64,000 nucleotides of DNA from Phyllobacterium chamaecytisi (GCF_020164455.1 NZ_JAIQWW010000010.1:62001-126000); one strand, 5' to 3'. Positions 42,885-52,389 are shown, numbered from the stretch's first letter. A program made the numbers and translations. The notes: generated by a model not told the origin, from the letters alone.

Positions 42885-43598
42885 CTAGATCGGCGAGACG
42901 GTGTCGAGGATCTGCTGACCCCAAGGCGGCTGTTGCACCTCGCTCTGGCGTCCGCGTCCACCATAGAAGATCCGCGCCTCGGCAATCTTGTCGTACGGAA
43001 TTCTGTTCAGATTGGTGATGTCTCGGGGACGGACCACGCCGGCCACATTGAGAACCCGCAACTCGTTGTTGACACCGATTTCCTGTGAGCCCCGGATAAC
43101 CATGTTTCCGTTCGGCAGAATTGCGGTGACGATCGCCGCGACCTGGAGATTGATCTTTTCCGACCGGTCGATCTTGCCTTCGCCCTTGGAGCGGCTATCC
43201 GAATTCAGGTCGAGATTGCCGCTGATATCGCTCGGCGACACTCCGCTGCCGCCTATGTCAGCGGACAATCCATAGCCGGAGGATGCTACACGCGACCGGT
43301 CAGACTTGTTGTCCAGCTTCGCCTTGTCATCAATGGTGATGTCGACGGTCAGCACGTCACCGGGATTGGTTGCCCGCGGATCACGGAAGAAACTTGCCTG
43401 ACTGTCCCGCCAGAGCGAATATTTTTGTGGCCGCGGCTGTGACGGGTAGTAAGCCGGGTCAGTAACATTGAAGCCTTGGCCAACGCCTGTGCCCACTGGC
43501 GACATTTCGGGCGGGCGATTGAAGTCGCGTAAATTGTTCGCGCAACCTGCAAGAGTGAGAACACCGACAAGAGCGATCGATTGTGCCGCTTTTTTCAT
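42885..43598 (-). CDS. flgH: FlgH, L-ring lipoprotein
   Basis: A 237-residue outer-membrane ring subunit. The lipobox LAGC follows a signal peptide (SIALVGVLTLAGC). The FlgH core shows SLWRDSQASFFRDPRATNPG, DVLTVDITIDDKAKLDNKS and the ending GRGRQSEVQQPPWGQQILD. It overlaps motE by 4 bases. Confidence 0.96.
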   Translation of the reverse strand: MKKAAQSIALVGVLTLAGCANNLRDFNRPPEMSPVGTGVGQGFNVTDPAYYPSQPRPQKYSLWRDSQASFFRDPRATNPGDVLTVDITIDDKAKLDNKSDRSRVASSGYGLSADIGGSGVSPSDISGNLDLNSDSRSKGEGKIDRSEKINLQVAAIVTAILPNGNMVIRGSQEIGVNNELRVLNVAGVVRPRDITNLNRIPYDKIAEARIFYGGRGRQSEVQQPPWGQQILDTVSPI

Positions 43599-44128
43599 TG
43601 GGCGGTTCTTTCTGCTGCTGGAACAATGCGTGACCCGACGATGACCCGGGCAAGCTTCGATGATTTTTCCGCAGGCATTTCATTTAAAATGACACTGGAG
43701 ACGCGGGGATTGAGTTTGAGAAGAAGTGCGGCGGCGGCCTCGTCGCCAAGCAGCGCCATCTGCGCTGCCGCTGCGTCCGGCCGCATCTTGGAGATGATGC
43801 CGACAAGGGAATCCTCGGCCTTGTCGATAAACGCGTCGCGTCGCTTCAGCCAGACTTCATATTCCTTGCGCCTGGCGTCGAGCTGCTCGATACGGCTGTC
43901 TATATCCGCGCGAAGCTGTGCCAATTCGCGTGTCTGCATGGCATAGCGTTCATCGGCCGCCTTGTCGCTGATGTTGGTGCAATAGCGGTCAATCTCTTGA
44001 CCGCTCTCTTGCTTGACCGCCGGTTCCTGCGAAATACCATAGGTAACAGGCAGCAACAGAGCCGAACTGAAGACGAGTGCAGCAATGCTCGATCTGAGCG
44101 ATTTCTTCATGCCTGATATCATAGTCAT
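43595..44128 (-). CDS. motE: MotE, chaperone for MotC
   Basis: A 177-residue exported protein with a signal peptide (SIAALVFSSALLLPVTYG), a coiled coil (YAMQTRELAQLRADIDSRIE) and a C-terminal MgtE-N/FliG-like fold (GIISKMRPDAAAAQMALLGD and AAALLLKLNPRVSSVILNEM). It matches rhizobial MotE, which folds and stabilises MotC in the periplasm. The ATG at 44110 is an alternative start. It lies between flgI and flgH. Confidence 0.88.
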   Translation of the reverse strand: MTMISGMKKSLRSSIAALVFSSALLLPVTYGISQEPAVKQESGQEIDRYCTNISDKAADERYAMQTRELAQLRADIDSRIEQLDARRKEYEVWLKRRDAFIDKAEDSLVGIISKMRPDAAAAQMALLGDEAAAALLLKLNPRVSSVILNEMPAEKSSKLARVIVGSRIVPAAERTAQ

Positions 44129-45369
44129 TGGACCACCAGCTCCGCATGCAAAGCGCCCGCCGTCTTGATACCCTGCAGGATCGCGATAATTCCCTGTGGT
44201 TTGACGCCGATCTGGTTCAGCCCTTTGACGAGACTTTCGAGATCGGTACCACCGAGAATCCCGAGCTTCGACGTCTGGGTTGCGTCAATGGCCGTGTTCG
44301 GCTCAACTGCCGTCACGCCATCGGAAAAAGGCTCAGGCTGGACGACCGTCGGTGTCTCGGTGACGCGCACCGACAAGCTGCCATGGCTGATTGCGACACG
44401 CGAAATGCGCACTTTCTCACCGATCACCACCGTGCCGGTCCGCTCATCGACGACAACGCGCGCGACCTCATCGGTCACGACCGGCAGTCCCTCGATCTCG
44501 GCAAGGAACCGTGTTGCGGAAATATTCTTGGGCCTGCGCAGGCGGATCGTCTTTGAGTCGCGTTCTTTGGCCACCGGCTGGTTGTAGCGCCGCTTGGCAA
44601 AGGCATTGATCGTATCGGTGATGCGTACAGCTGTCGTGAAGTCCGGCTCGCGTAATTCAACCACAAGTTCGTCCTGGCCGAAATTGCCGGTCACTTCCTT
44701 CTCGACGAGCGCGCCGTTCGGAATACGGCCACTGGTCGGAACACCTTGGGTCAAGGTTTCGGCCTGTCCGGAAGCCACGAACCCGGAGACGACCATATTA
44801 CCCTGTGCAACTGCGTAGGTCTGGCCATCGGCCGCCGCCAGCGGCGTCATCACCAGTGTTCCGCCGGCAAGCGATGTTGCGTCACCGAGGGAGGAAACCG
44901 TAACATCGATGCGCGAGCCCCGCCCGGCAAACGGTGGCAGGTTGGCGGTGATGATAACCGCCGCGACATTTTTTACGCGCGAGGCGCCCGGAGGTGGGCT
45001 GATGCCGAGATTGTCGAGCATTGCGCGCAAGGATTGTTCGGTGAAGGGTGCACTGCGCAGGCTGTCCCCCGTCCCATTCAAGCCTATGACAAGACCATAG
45101 CCGACGAGCTGATTTTCGCGCACACCCTGAATGTTGGCGATATCCTTCAAGCGGGCAATCGCCCCGCCTTCCCCCAAAGGCGACGCGGCACCGCCCCAGT
45201 TCCCATCATCGCCTCTCTGCAGTGCGGCCTCCGCTTCAGCCTTTCGCCATGCAGCCTTGGCTTCGCCAGGTGTGCCATATAGTTTGGCATTCGGCGACGG
45301 CTCAGCTGCCTTCACGACCACTGTACCTGCCAGTATCCCCACGAGGAGAGCGGCTGTAAAACGCATCAT
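44125..45369 (-). CDS. flgI: FlgI, P-ring protein
   Basis: A 414-residue periplasmic ring subunit with a signal peptide. FlgI hallmarks are RLKDIANIQGVRENQLVGYG, LVIGLNGTGDSLRSAPFTEQ and the C-terminal LNQIGVKPQGIIAILQGIKT. It overlaps flgA and motE by 4 bases each. Confidence 0.97.
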   Translation of the reverse strand: MMRFTAALLVGILAGTVVVKAAEPSPNAKLYGTPGEAKAAWRKAEAEAALQRGDDGNWGGAASPLGEGGAIARLKDIANIQGVRENQLVGYGLVIGLNGTGDSLRSAPFTEQSLRAMLDNLGISPPPGASRVKNVAAVIITANLPPFAGRGSRIDVTVSSLGDATSLAGGTLVMTPLAAADGQTYAVAQGNMVVSGFVASGQAETLTQGVPTSGRIPNGALVEKEVTGNFGQDELVVELREPDFTTAVRITDTINAFAKRRYNQPVAKERDSKTIRLRRPKNISATRFLAEIEGLPVVTDEVARVVVDERTGTVVIGEKVRISRVAISHGSLSVRVTETPTVVQPEPFSDGVTAVEPNTAIDATQTSKLGILGGTDLESLVKGLNQIGVKPQGIIAILQGIKTAGALHAELVVQ

Positions 45370-45848
45370 TGCATGCCGACCTGGATGCTGCCGTCAGCCA
45401 ACACGGTGCCGGAGACGATGATGCCGCTGTCCATATTACGTACCTTGATGAAGTCGCCAGCGTGTCCGGCTTCCATCGGCGAGCCTTTGGCGGTGATGAC
45501 CAATGTGCCCGTGCTGTACACCAGAGCTACCGGAACACCGCGCTCGACCAGATCAGGCTCATTCAATGCATTGACCAGAATTGGCTGTCCGGGCAGCAGA
45601 GTCCGCCGCGCCACCTTGCCGACAAGCTGTTGCGAAGACAGGACATATTGGCCCGCCGCACTTGCTCTGATAGTGAAGTATTTTTCGTGAAGTCCTGAAC
45701 CGCCGATTATCTCGCCCGGGTAGATAATCTGCGATGGAACGAGAAACGCTATGCGGTCGGCACAGGCGGCAAACGCAAACGGCCAAACGCAGCCGGCCAA
45801 GGCCACTATGCGAATGATATTTTTGGCCGAGTAAGTTGCCACCTTCAT
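45366..45848 (-). CDS. flgA: FlgA, P-ring assembly chaperone
   Basis: A 160-residue exported protein with an SAF domain. Typical segments are VPSQIIYPGEIIGGSGLHEK, GKVARRTLLPGQPILVNALN and the ending SGTVLADGSIQVGMQ. It helps FlgI assemble in the periplasm. It lies 8 bp after flgG and overlaps flgI. Confidence 0.95.
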   Translation of the reverse strand: MKVATYSAKNIIRIVALAGCVWPFAFAACADRIAFLVPSQIIYPGEIIGGSGLHEKYFTIRASAAGQYVLSSQQLVGKVARRTLLPGQPILVNALNEPDLVERGVPVALVYSTGTLVITAKGSPMEAGHAGDFIKVRNMDSGIIVSGTVLADGSIQVGMQ

Positions 45849-45856
45849 AATTCTCC

Positions 45857-46645
45857 TTAGCGCAGGTTCTTTGAAACGACTTGAGCCATTTCGTCCGCAG
45901 CCTGAATCACCTTCGAATTCATCTCGTAGGCGCGCTGCGCCGTGATCAGATCAGTGATTTCCTTGACCGGATCGACGTTGGAATTCTCCAGATAGGCCTG
46001 TTTCAACGTCGCAAATCCAGGATCGCCCGGGACACCGACAACCGCGTCACCTGAAGCATCTGTCTGCTTGTAGAGATTGTCGCCAAGCGGCTCTAATCCG
46101 GCTTCGTTGGCAAAGTTTGCGATCGTCAGCTGGCCGAGATCGACAAGTGCCGTCTGATCGGCCATTTTTGCAAACACCTGGCCCGTATCGGTTATTTTGA
46201 CCTCGATCGCATCCGTGGGGACAATGATGTTCGGTTCGACCAGATTTCCATCGAGGGTCACCAGTTGGCCGGTACTGTTCGTGTTGAATGTGCCTGCCCG
46301 GCTATACAACGTCTCGCCAGCCGGGTTCTGGATCTGGAACCATCCGCGACCGACCAGCGCCACGTCGAACGGATTACCGGTTTGGTTGAGTCCGCCCTGG
46401 ATATGCAGATTGCGCACCGCCGATGTCTGAACACCCAGCCCGACCATCGCCCCTTCTGGAATAATGCTTTGGTTTGCCGCATTGGGTACGCCTGCCGTCC
46501 GTTCCGCTTGATACAGCAGATCCGAAAATTCCGCCTTGGCGCGCTTGAAGCCCGTTGTGTTAATGTTGGCGATGTTATTGGCAATCACTTCCAGATTGAG
46601 CTGCTGGGCATTCATGCCGGTTGCAGCAATAGTAAGCGCTTTCAT
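45857..46645 (-). CDS. flgG: FlgG, distal rod protein
   Basis: A 262-residue axial protein. The start [20 protein letters not shown] with [20 protein letters not shown], and the C-terminal helix [20 protein letters not shown], identify FlgG. Length is typical (about 260). It follows fliE by 9 bp. Confidence 0.97.
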   Translation of the reverse strand: MKALTIAATGMNAQQLNLEVIANNIANINTTGFKRAKAEFSDLLYQAERTAGVPNAANQSIIPEGAMVGLGVQTSAVRNLHIQGGLNQTGNPFDVALVGRGWFQIQNPAGETLYSRAGTFNTNSTGQLVTLDGNLVEPNIIVPTDAIEVKITDTGQVFAKMADQTALVDLGQLTIANFANEAGLEPLGDNLYKQTDASGDAVVGVPGDPGFATLKQAYLENSNVDPVKEITDLITAQRAYEMNSKVIQAADEMAQVVSKNLR

Positions 46646-46654
46646 CGTTGATCC

Positions 46655-46972
46655 TTAGATAGGCATGCGGCTGATTTCGAGATAGGCCTGGACGATCTTG
46701 TCGCGGATGGCGATGGCCGTTTGCAGCGACTGTTCCGCATCCATGACCGCATTCACGACGTCGCGGGTCGGCACGTCGCCGGTCATACTCTTCATCGAAA
46801 CCCCCTCGGCACCTTCAAGCTTATGACTGACCGATCCTGCCAGTTGTGACAGAACATTGCCGAATGAAGACTGGCCAGTGGTTGCAGCGTGGGACGCTGC
46901 GCCTGGGGCTACGGTCTCCGCCAAATTCGAGAGGGCGTTACGCGTGGAAACACTGAGAAGTTGGTCTATCAT
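46655..46972 (-). CDS. fliE: FliE, MS-ring/rod junction protein
   Basis: A 105-residue protein with the FliE C-terminal pattern [20 protein letters not shown] and [17 protein letters not shown]. It links the FliF ring to the rod and is exported. It shares one base with the flgC stop (TGATG). Confidence 0.94.
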   Translation of the reverse strand: MIDQLLSVSTRNALSNLAETVAPGAASHAATTGQSSFGNVLSQLAGSVSHKLEGAEGVSMKSMTGDVPTRDVVNAVMDAEQSLQTAIAIRDKIVQAYLEISRMPI

Positions 46973-47391
46973 CAGGAATTCCTCAAAAGGTCGACAGTCA
47001 TGGCAATCAGTTCGCGTGCCTGCTTGACGACTTGGAGATTGGCTTCATAGGAGCGATTGGCTTCACGCATGTCCGCCATTTCAACGACCATGCTGACATT
47101 GGGCAATTTCACATAGCCATTGGCATCGGCTGCCGGATGGCTCGGGTCATATTCTTCGGTAAAGGCAGAGGTATCCTTACCGACCTCGGCAATGCGTACT
47201 GTTTCGACGCCGGTGGCGCGATCAAGCTCTGTCGCAAAGGAGACCGTCTTGCGTCGATAAGGGTCGCTGCCTGCGGTCTTGCCCGTCGACTGTGCATTGG
47301 CCAGGTTTTCCGAAACAATGCGCAGGCGCGTCGATTGGGCGGAAAGACCGGATGCGGCGACTTTGAGGGCGGCTTGCAATGGATCGGACAT
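46972..47391 (-). CDS. flgC: FlgC, proximal rod protein
   Basis: A 139-residue rod subunit. [20 protein letters not shown] with [12 protein letters not shown] at the N-terminus, [20 protein letters not shown]-like text near the end (here [20 protein letters not shown]), and the terminal helix identify it. It follows flgB by 1 bp. Confidence 0.96.
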   Translation of the reverse strand: MSDPLQAALKVAASGLSAQSTRLRIVSENLANAQSTGKTAGSDPYRRKTVSFATELDRATGVETVRIAEVGKDTSAFTEEYDPSHPAADANGYVKLPNVSMVVEMADMREANRSYEANLQVVKQARELIAMTVDLLRNS

Positions 47392-47392
47392 C

Positions 47393-47773
47393 TCAGCTCT
47401 TTACCGCTGACAGCATCATGCGATGAAACGCTTTCACGATGCTGGTGTTGAGCGAGAACTGACGGTTGATCTCGCCGGATCTCACCATTTCCTCCTCGAG
47501 GCTGACCGTATTTTTGGAATGATTTTGTTCGGTCACCGCATCCTTGCGCAGCGCTGTCGCGCTGATGCCGGAGGCATCGATCTCAAGATGTTTGGGATTG
47601 GTCGCAGCCATGGTCAGCTGCGTTTGTTCCAGCACGTCCTTGAACGGCTCGACATCGCGCGCCTTGAAGCCCGGCGTATTCGCATTGGCCACATTTCCGG
47701 AGATCGCCGCCTGCCTCACCGAGAGCCATTCGGCCTGACGTGATGCCAGCTCGAACAGATGGATGCCCTGCAT
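47393..47773 (-). CDS. flgB: FlgB, proximal rod protein
   Basis: A 126-residue rod subunit. [20 protein letters not shown] is the axial-protein motif, and [20 protein letters not shown] fits the C-terminal helix. It is the first gene of the ten-gene operon that ends with fliP. The start follows AGGA. Tandem 11-bp repeats begin 48 bp upstream. Confidence 0.96.
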   Translation of the reverse strand: MQGIHLFELASRQAEWLSVRQAAISGNVANANTPGFKARDVEPFKDVLEQTQLTMAATNPKHLEIDASGISATALRKDAVTEQNHSKNTVSLEEEMVRSGEINRQFSLNTSIVKAFHRMMLSAVKS

Positions 47774-47820
47774 ATCTTTCCTCGCACGTCTGACACGGTT
47801 AACTGGCCTTAACCTATGCT

Positions 47821-47842
47821 TTCAAACTTGCGTGAGACTTGC
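47821..47842 (-). promoter_or_regulatory. Tandem 11-bp repeat, candidate FtcR site of the flgB operon
   Basis: On the gene strand the 11-mers are GCAAGTCTCAC and GCAAGTTTGAA, a direct repeat of GCAAG with 11-bp spacing. It matches the motA site best (GCAAGGTTCAC). It starts 48 bp upstream of the flgB ATG. Confidence 0.55.
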
Positions 47843-47882
47843 GGCCCGATGCGCCAGGAACATATGTTCAAAACGACGTTCA

Positions 47883-48455
47883 CTAGTTGGTGCGGCTGAT
47901 CACATCGCCGTCAGATGTCTTGATCTGCCAACTGTCCTTGCCATCACCGCGCTCGATAGCGACGAGCTTGCTTCCATCCGGGAGGGTTGCGCCTTTTTCG
48001 ACGAACCAGTAGCCGGTATCGTCTTCGATCATAACCAGGCCGCCAACGATCTCGCGTAACAGAAAAACCGGTTTGCCGGGAAACGGCTGCTTGCTGGCCT
48101 CATCGATGCTGGACACCCGGTTTTCCTTCAGATCCGCGGTCGTGGCGGTCGTCATGGGGTCAAATTCCTCGCTCGGTTTGCCCGGCGATGCCCCGTTCCT
48201 GCCACGGGTCTCACGTACGACCTTCTGATTGGTCCGGTCGAGCGGATCATTGACTTTTTGGCCCGAGGACATGGGCGTCGATCGCGCATCAAGAATATCG
48301 TAGTACATGACGAAGGGCAGTACGAAACTACCGACCGCCAGCGCGAACCCGGCACTCTTCAAATAGCCGTCAAAGCGTTTATCGCGCGGACGAATTAGTC
48401 TGGGCTCTGCCGCTGTCGCTGCCGATTTCGCGAGCGGTGCCTGTTGTTTCGTCAT
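47883..48455 (-). CDS. Uncharacterised membrane-anchored protein after fliI
   Basis: A 190-residue protein with a basic cytoplasmic N-terminus, one membrane segment (FALAVGSFVLPFVMYYDIL), a Pro/Thr/Asp-rich linker, and a C-terminal domain of about 60 residues made of short beta strands (PVFLLREIVGGLVMIEDDTG and SKLVAIERGDGKDSWQIKTS). The C-terminal part looks like a small SH3-like beta barrel. I do not know a named family. It overlaps fliI by 4 bases and ends the DUF1217-flgF-fliI operon, so a role at the export apparatus or basal body is likely. Confidence 0.7.
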   Translation of the reverse strand: MTKQQAPLAKSAATAAEPRLIRPRDKRFDGYLKSAGFALAVGSFVLPFVMYYDILDARSTPMSSGQKVNDPLDRTNQKVVRETRGRNGASPGKPSEEFDPMTTATTADLKENRVSSIDEASKQPFPGKPVFLLREIVGGLVMIEDDTGYWFVEKGATLPDGSKLVAIERGDGKDSWQIKTSDGDVISRTN

Positions 48456-49834
48456 GATGGCTCCTTTGGGCGAAGCGATGCCGCAAGGTCGTTGTAAGGG
48501 TCTTGCGAGAGTGGCGACGTCGGCGTTTGCTGCATGGCTTCATAGATGAGAGGGACAAGATTGACCGCCTGATCGATGAGAAGGTCGCTACCCGCCTGAT
48601 ACGCGCCGATCATGCGCAGATCGCGCGTTTCTTCATAGCGCGCGACGAGGCCGCGCAGACTGGTCACCAATTTCTGTTGTTCTGTTGTCCAGTTATGCTG
48701 TGCAAGACGAGAAACGGAACCGAGAATATCGACTGCCGGGAACCGTCCCCGCGCCGCGATGCCACGATCAAGAACGATATGGCCGTCAAGCGTGCCACGA
48801 ATGGCATCGGAGATAGGATCATTGTGGTCGTCGCCGTCGACAAGAACCGCATAGATACCGGTAATGGTGCCGCCGCTTTCGAGACCAGGTCCAGCGCGTT
48901 CGAGCAGGCGCGGCAGCTGACTGAAAACGCTTGGTGGATAACCGCGCGATACCGGTGGTTCGCCCGCTGCGATGGCGATTTCCCGTGCCGCATGAGCAAA
49001 GCGCGTGATGGAATCAACGATCAGCAGAACATTCTCGCCGCGATCCCGGAAATATTCTGCAATCGCGGTTGCCGTATTGGGTGCAAGCCGGCGCATCATC
49101 GGGCTTTCATCGCCCGTGGCGATGACGGCGATGGTCTTTTCGAGCTTCCCAGCCATCGTGTCTTCAAGCATGTCCCGCACTTCGCGCCCGCGCTCGCCTG
49201 TCAGAGCCAGCACGACCGTATCGAAGTCGGTGGCTTTCGTCATCATGGCGAGCAGTGTGGATTTGCCAACGCCAGACCCGGCGAAAACGCCCATGCGCTG
49301 GCCGAAGCACATCGGCATGAAGACGTCGACGACATTGACGCCGGTGCGCAGTCCCCTTTCCACCCGGCCGCGATTCATCGCCGACGGTGCCGGGCAATCC
49401 ACAGGTTTCGGATCGGTTCCCGCTGATAATGGTCCCTTATTGTCGAGTGAATATCCCAGAGCATTGATTACCCTGCCCTTCCAGTCGGGTGCAGGCGCAA
49501 TACGCAACGGACCTTCCGGGAAGACCGGTGTTCCAAGCGATGGCACGATGCGGTCATCGAACGGCTTGATCAGCACTCTTGTCTGTTCGAGCCGGACAAC
49601 CTCCGCCGGGTGGAGCTGGTTGTCCGCGCGGATTGCCACGATGTCGCCGAGTTGAACCTTGTGCGATATCCCACGAACCCCGATGGCGGAGCGCGACACC
49701 TCATTGACATAGCCGCCGACAACAACAGGATTTCGCTCCTGGACAATCTGCGACACGATCCTTGCCAGCGTCTCCAGGCTGCCCGTCCGTTGGCGTATCA
49801 TAGGCAAGGCTGCTGCAAGTGACTGCATGGTCAA
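48452..49834 (-). CDS. fliI: FliI, flagellar export ATPase
   Basis: A 460-residue F1-beta-like ATPase. Walker A is GVFAGSGVGKSTLL; the export-ATPase segment TGERGREVRDMLEDTMAGKL, the Walker B LLIVDSITRFAHAAREIAIA and the arginine region GYPPSVFSQLPRLLERAGPG are all present. It energises unfolding of export substrates. It lies between flgF (7-bp gap) and the 190-residue membrane protein gene. An internal ATG at 49828 is an alternative start. Confidence 0.97.
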   Translation of the reverse strand: MTMQSLAAALPMIRQRTGSLETLARIVSQIVQERNPVVVGGYVNEVSRSAIGVRGISHKVQLGDIVAIRADNQLHPAEVVRLEQTRVLIKPFDDRIVPSLGTPVFPEGPLRIAPAPDWKGRVINALGYSLDNKGPLSAGTDPKPVDCPAPSAMNRGRVERGLRTGVNVVDVFMPMCFGQRMGVFAGSGVGKSTLLAMMTKATDFDTVVLALTGERGREVRDMLEDTMAGKLEKTIAVIATGDESPMMRRLAPNTATAIAEYFRDRGENVLLIVDSITRFAHAAREIAIAAGEPPVSRGYPPSVFSQLPRLLERAGPGLESGGTITGIYAVLVDGDDHNDPISDAIRGTLDGHIVLDRGIAARGRFPAVDILGSVSRLAQHNWTTEQQKLVTSLRGLVARYEETRDLRMIGAYQAGSDLLIDQAVNLVPLIYEAMQQTPTSPLSQDPYNDLAASLRPKEPS

Positions 49835-49841
49835 ACGGCGA

Positions 49842-50564
49842 TCACGTCTTCGATCCGAGCGTCTTTATGGCTTCGGAGAACGTATTCTCACTGCCGCGAA
49901 GCAATGCGTCAACGCGTTCGAAAGCGCGTGATACGCTCATCAACCGCGTCATTTCGCTGATTGCGTCTACGTTCGACCCTTCGATCGAACCCTGAATTAC
50001 ACCGGCATTGGGATTGTCGATAGCAGGCTGCGCCGCCAGGCTCGGAATGACTGAGGAATTGTCAAAATAGGTCAGCTTGGCGTTCGGGCTAATGGTAAAA
50101 AGACCGATCGCGCCCAGTTGCTTGCCGTTTTGATAGACGGCTCCATCCGAAGAAATATCAGGCGGTCCACCATTTGGATCGATCGTCAAAGGCTGCCCAC
50201 CCGCATCGAGAATCGGATAGCCCTTCACGGAGAGGAGTTCGCCCGTGGTCGACATCTGCATACGACCATCGCGCGTATAGACCTGACCGGCCGGCGACTG
50301 GAGGGAGAACCAAACGTCGCCTTTTGCAGCCACATCGAGTGGATTGCCTGTCTGGGTGATCGGACCGGCTTCGGTCTTGATGTAGCTCTCACCGGCCGTA
50401 ACGAAACTTGAGTTTTCCGCGGCTTTCGACACCATTGCCTCGAACTTCATGCCCGTGGCGCGAAAGCCAGGCGTCGACATGTTGGCGACATTGTGAGCAA
50501 GCGCATCGAGCCGGCGCTCCAGCGAGATTTGCGCCGAAAGCCCAACATAGATTGAATTTTCCAT
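49842..50564 (-). CDS. flgF: FlgF, proximal rod protein
   Basis: A 240-residue rod protein of the FlgG superfamily: YVGLSAQISLERRLDALAHN with VANMSTPGFRATG at the N-terminus, and ISEMTRLMSVSRAFERVDAL at the C-terminus. ATG 50564 shares its bases with the DUF1217 stop (TGATG). It lies between the DUF1217 gene and fliI. Confidence 0.94.
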   Translation of the reverse strand: MENSIYVGLSAQISLERRLDALAHNVANMSTPGFRATGMKFEAMVSKAAENSSFVTAGESYIKTEAGPITQTGNPLDVAAKGDVWFSLQSPAGQVYTRDGRMQMSTTGELLSVKGYPILDAGGQPLTIDPNGGPPDISSDGAVYQNGKQLGAIGLFTISPNAKLTYFDNSSVIPSLAAQPAIDNPNAGVIQGSIEGSNVDAISEMTRLMSVSRAFERVDALLRGSENTFSEAIKTLGSKT

Positions 50565-51346
50565 CAACGACCACCCAGCTTGAAGGACTGCAGGGTCGCA
50601 AGAATGCTTGCCGATATCCCGATCGTAGAGGTTCCTCCGAGCAGCAAGGATGGTGCGCTCGCAGCGGTGGAAGGATTTTTCATCTCATACATGGCAGTGA
50701 ACCGCGTTAACAGCTTGTTGAGTTTGGCGGGGTCCTTGAGATCCTTGAGATTAAGTTTGTCCTCGACCAGTTCGGCCTGTCGGTCGATGTCGAGATTGGA
50801 CATCTGTGCGGGCATGTTGAAGGTTGCCTGGAAGACCTGCAGCAGCGCCTTGTCACCAAGTATCTCGAAAGCATTGGTAATGGTTGGCGCCTTGCGGGCG
50901 AAATACAGCGCCAGCCGCACGCCTTCATTCTGCTGGCCCGTTTCGACCTCCAGGGTCTGGCGCACATATTTGTCGACGATGGGCTGCTTCACCTGAGGTT
51001 GGGCAGTTGTCTTGTCGCCAAGCTTGACAAAATTGAACGTCGTCGCGAGTTCCTTGTAACGGGGGTCCGTAAGCTTGTTGGCGAAACTGTCGGGATTGTC
51101 GATGCCTTCGGTGAGTACCTTGCGGATGAAGGCTTTGGCATAGGCCATATCCTCAAGCCCGAACGCCTTCAATGCATAATTGTACAGCTTCGTGTCTTTC
51201 ATGAAATCGTCGATGGATTTCACATTGCCTATATTTTTCAGATAATAATCGCTCTCGCGTTGAACGATCGGCTCCTTGGAGACGCGGGCGAGCGAACGCG
51301 GCAAGTCGGCGGCAATCAGCCTATAGCCCGTCATCGTATTGATCAT
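50564..51346 (-). CDS. DUF1217 flagellar-cluster protein
   Basis: A 260-residue, largely helical protein of the DUF1217 family, which occurs in alphaproteobacterial flagellar clusters. Typical segments are YYLKNIGNVKSIDDFMKDTK, LYNYALKAFGLEDMAYAKAF and DPRYKELATTFNFVKLGD. It has no signal peptide or membrane segment. Its biochemical role is unknown. Cotranscription with flgF and fliI suggests a part in rod export or assembly. It is divergent from motA and first in its operon. Confidence 0.85.
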   Translation of the reverse strand: MINTMTGYRLIAADLPRSLARVSKEPIVQRESDYYLKNIGNVKSIDDFMKDTKLYNYALKAFGLEDMAYAKAFIRKVLTEGIDNPDSFANKLTDPRYKELATTFNFVKLGDKTTAQPQVKQPIVDKYVRQTLEVETGQQNEGVRLALYFARKAPTITNAFEILGDKALLQVFQATFNMPAQMSNLDIDRQAELVEDKLNLKDLKDPAKLNKLLTRFTAMYEMKNPSTAASAPSLLLGGTSTIGISASILATLQSFKLGGR

Positions 51347-51386
51347 GATGCGCCTTTCCTGAAAACGTTTGGCTCATGTTTGTCAA

Positions 51387-51408
51387 ATCAAGCTTGCCTG
51401 AAGCTGGC
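51387..51408 (-). promoter_or_regulatory. Tandem 11-bp repeat, candidate FtcR site of the DUF1217 operon
   Basis: On the gene strand the 11-mers are GCCAGCTTCAG and GCAAGCTTGAT. The site begins 41 bp upstream of the DUF1217 ATG. It shares the 161-bp divergent region with the motA site. Confidence 0.5.
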
Positions 51409-51447
51409 GGTACTGATCCGCGCGCCACAGGGCGAACGCCCATCGCT

Positions 51448-51469
51448 GCAAGGTTCACGCAAGCCGACG
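51448..51469 (+). promoter_or_regulatory. Tandem 11-bp repeat, candidate FtcR site of the motA operon
   Basis: The 11-mers are GCAAGGTTCAC and GCAAGCCGACG. The site ends 38 bp before the motA TTG start. A perfect inverted repeat GTTAG-CGCT-CTAAC follows at 51472-51485. TCTAACGAT-like text after the repeats also occurs before flgE and may mark the -10 region. Confidence 0.5.
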
Positions 51470-51507
51470 CTGTTAGCGCTCTAACGATAAACGTGCAGGA
51501 GAGCGCC

Positions 51508-52389
51508 TTGGGTATTCTGGTTGGACTCGTCGTGACGATGGGATGTCTTCTCGGCGGATTTATCGCAATGGGAGGCCATGTTGCCGTGCTCATGCAGCCT
51601 TGGGAATTCGTCATCATCGGCGGCTCTGCGCTCGGCACCTTCCTGGTGGCCAATCCGTTTTCGGCGGTCAAAGATACAGGTCGGGCCTGTATGGAAGCCT
51701 TTACCAACAAGATTCCCAAGCAGCGGGACTACCTTGATGTGCTCGGGGTCCTTTACGCCCTGATGCGGGAATTGCGTGCCAAGTCGCGCAACGAGGTTGA
51801 GGTTCACATCGACAACCCAACGGAATCAACAATTTTCCAAACCTTTCCGAGCGTGCTCAAAAACCACGATCTGACGCATTTCATCTGCGATTATTGCCGC
51901 CTCATTATCATCGGCAATGCGCGCTCGCATGAGATCGAAGCCCTGATGGACGAAGAGATCCACACCATCTCCCGTGACAAGCTCAAACCCTATAATGCCA
52001 TGGTCAGCGTTTCCGAAGGCCTTCCGGCGCTCGGCATCGTCGCGGCGGTACTCGGTGTGATCAAGGCCATGGGTGCGCTGAACGAATCGCCGGAGGTGCT
52101 CGGCCATTTGATAGGCGCGGCATTGGTCGGAACCTTCGCCGGAATTTTCCTTTCCTATGGCGTCGTCGGCCCGATCGCCACCAAGATCAAGACAACCCGT
52201 GAGAAGCAAAACCGTCTCTACATGATCGTCAAGCAGACATTGCTTGCTTATATGAATGGCGCACTGCCCCAAATTGCGCTGGAGTACGGCCGCAAGACTA
52301 TTTCCGCCTATGATCGCCCGTCCATCGATGTTGTCGAGCAGGAAACGCTGACGCCATCGGCTCCTGCCCCGTTGCAGCAAGCGGCGTAA
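51508..52389 (+). CDS. motA: MotA, flagellar stator protein
   Basis: A 293-residue stator subunit. The TTG at 51508 is chosen because it gives the family N-terminus [20 protein letters not shown] and follows AGGAGAG; upstream codons are open but unlike MotA. The cytoplasmic loop and the last two membrane segments ([40 protein letters not shown]) are typical, with the functional prolines present. It is first in the plus-strand operon motA-fliM-orf-fliN-fliG-flhB. Confidence 0.95.
   Translation: MGILVGLVVTMGCLLGGFIAMGGHVAVLMQPWEFVIIGGSALGTFLVANPFSAVKDTGRACMEAFTNKIPKQRDYLDVLGVLYALMRELRAKSRNEVEVHIDNPTESTIFQTFPSVLKNHDLTHFICDYCRLIIIGNARSHEIEALMDEEIHTISRDKLKPYNAMVSVSEGLPALGIVAAVLGVIKAMGALNESPEVLGHLIGAALVGTFAGIFLSYGVVGPIATKIKTTREKQNRLYMIVKQTLLAYMNGALPQIALEYGRKTISAYDRPSIDVVEQETLTPSAPAPLQQAA

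Noticed and set aside
48503-49426. Plus-strand open frame of 307 codons
   Set aside because: Antisense to fliI; no domain and no ribosome-binding site.
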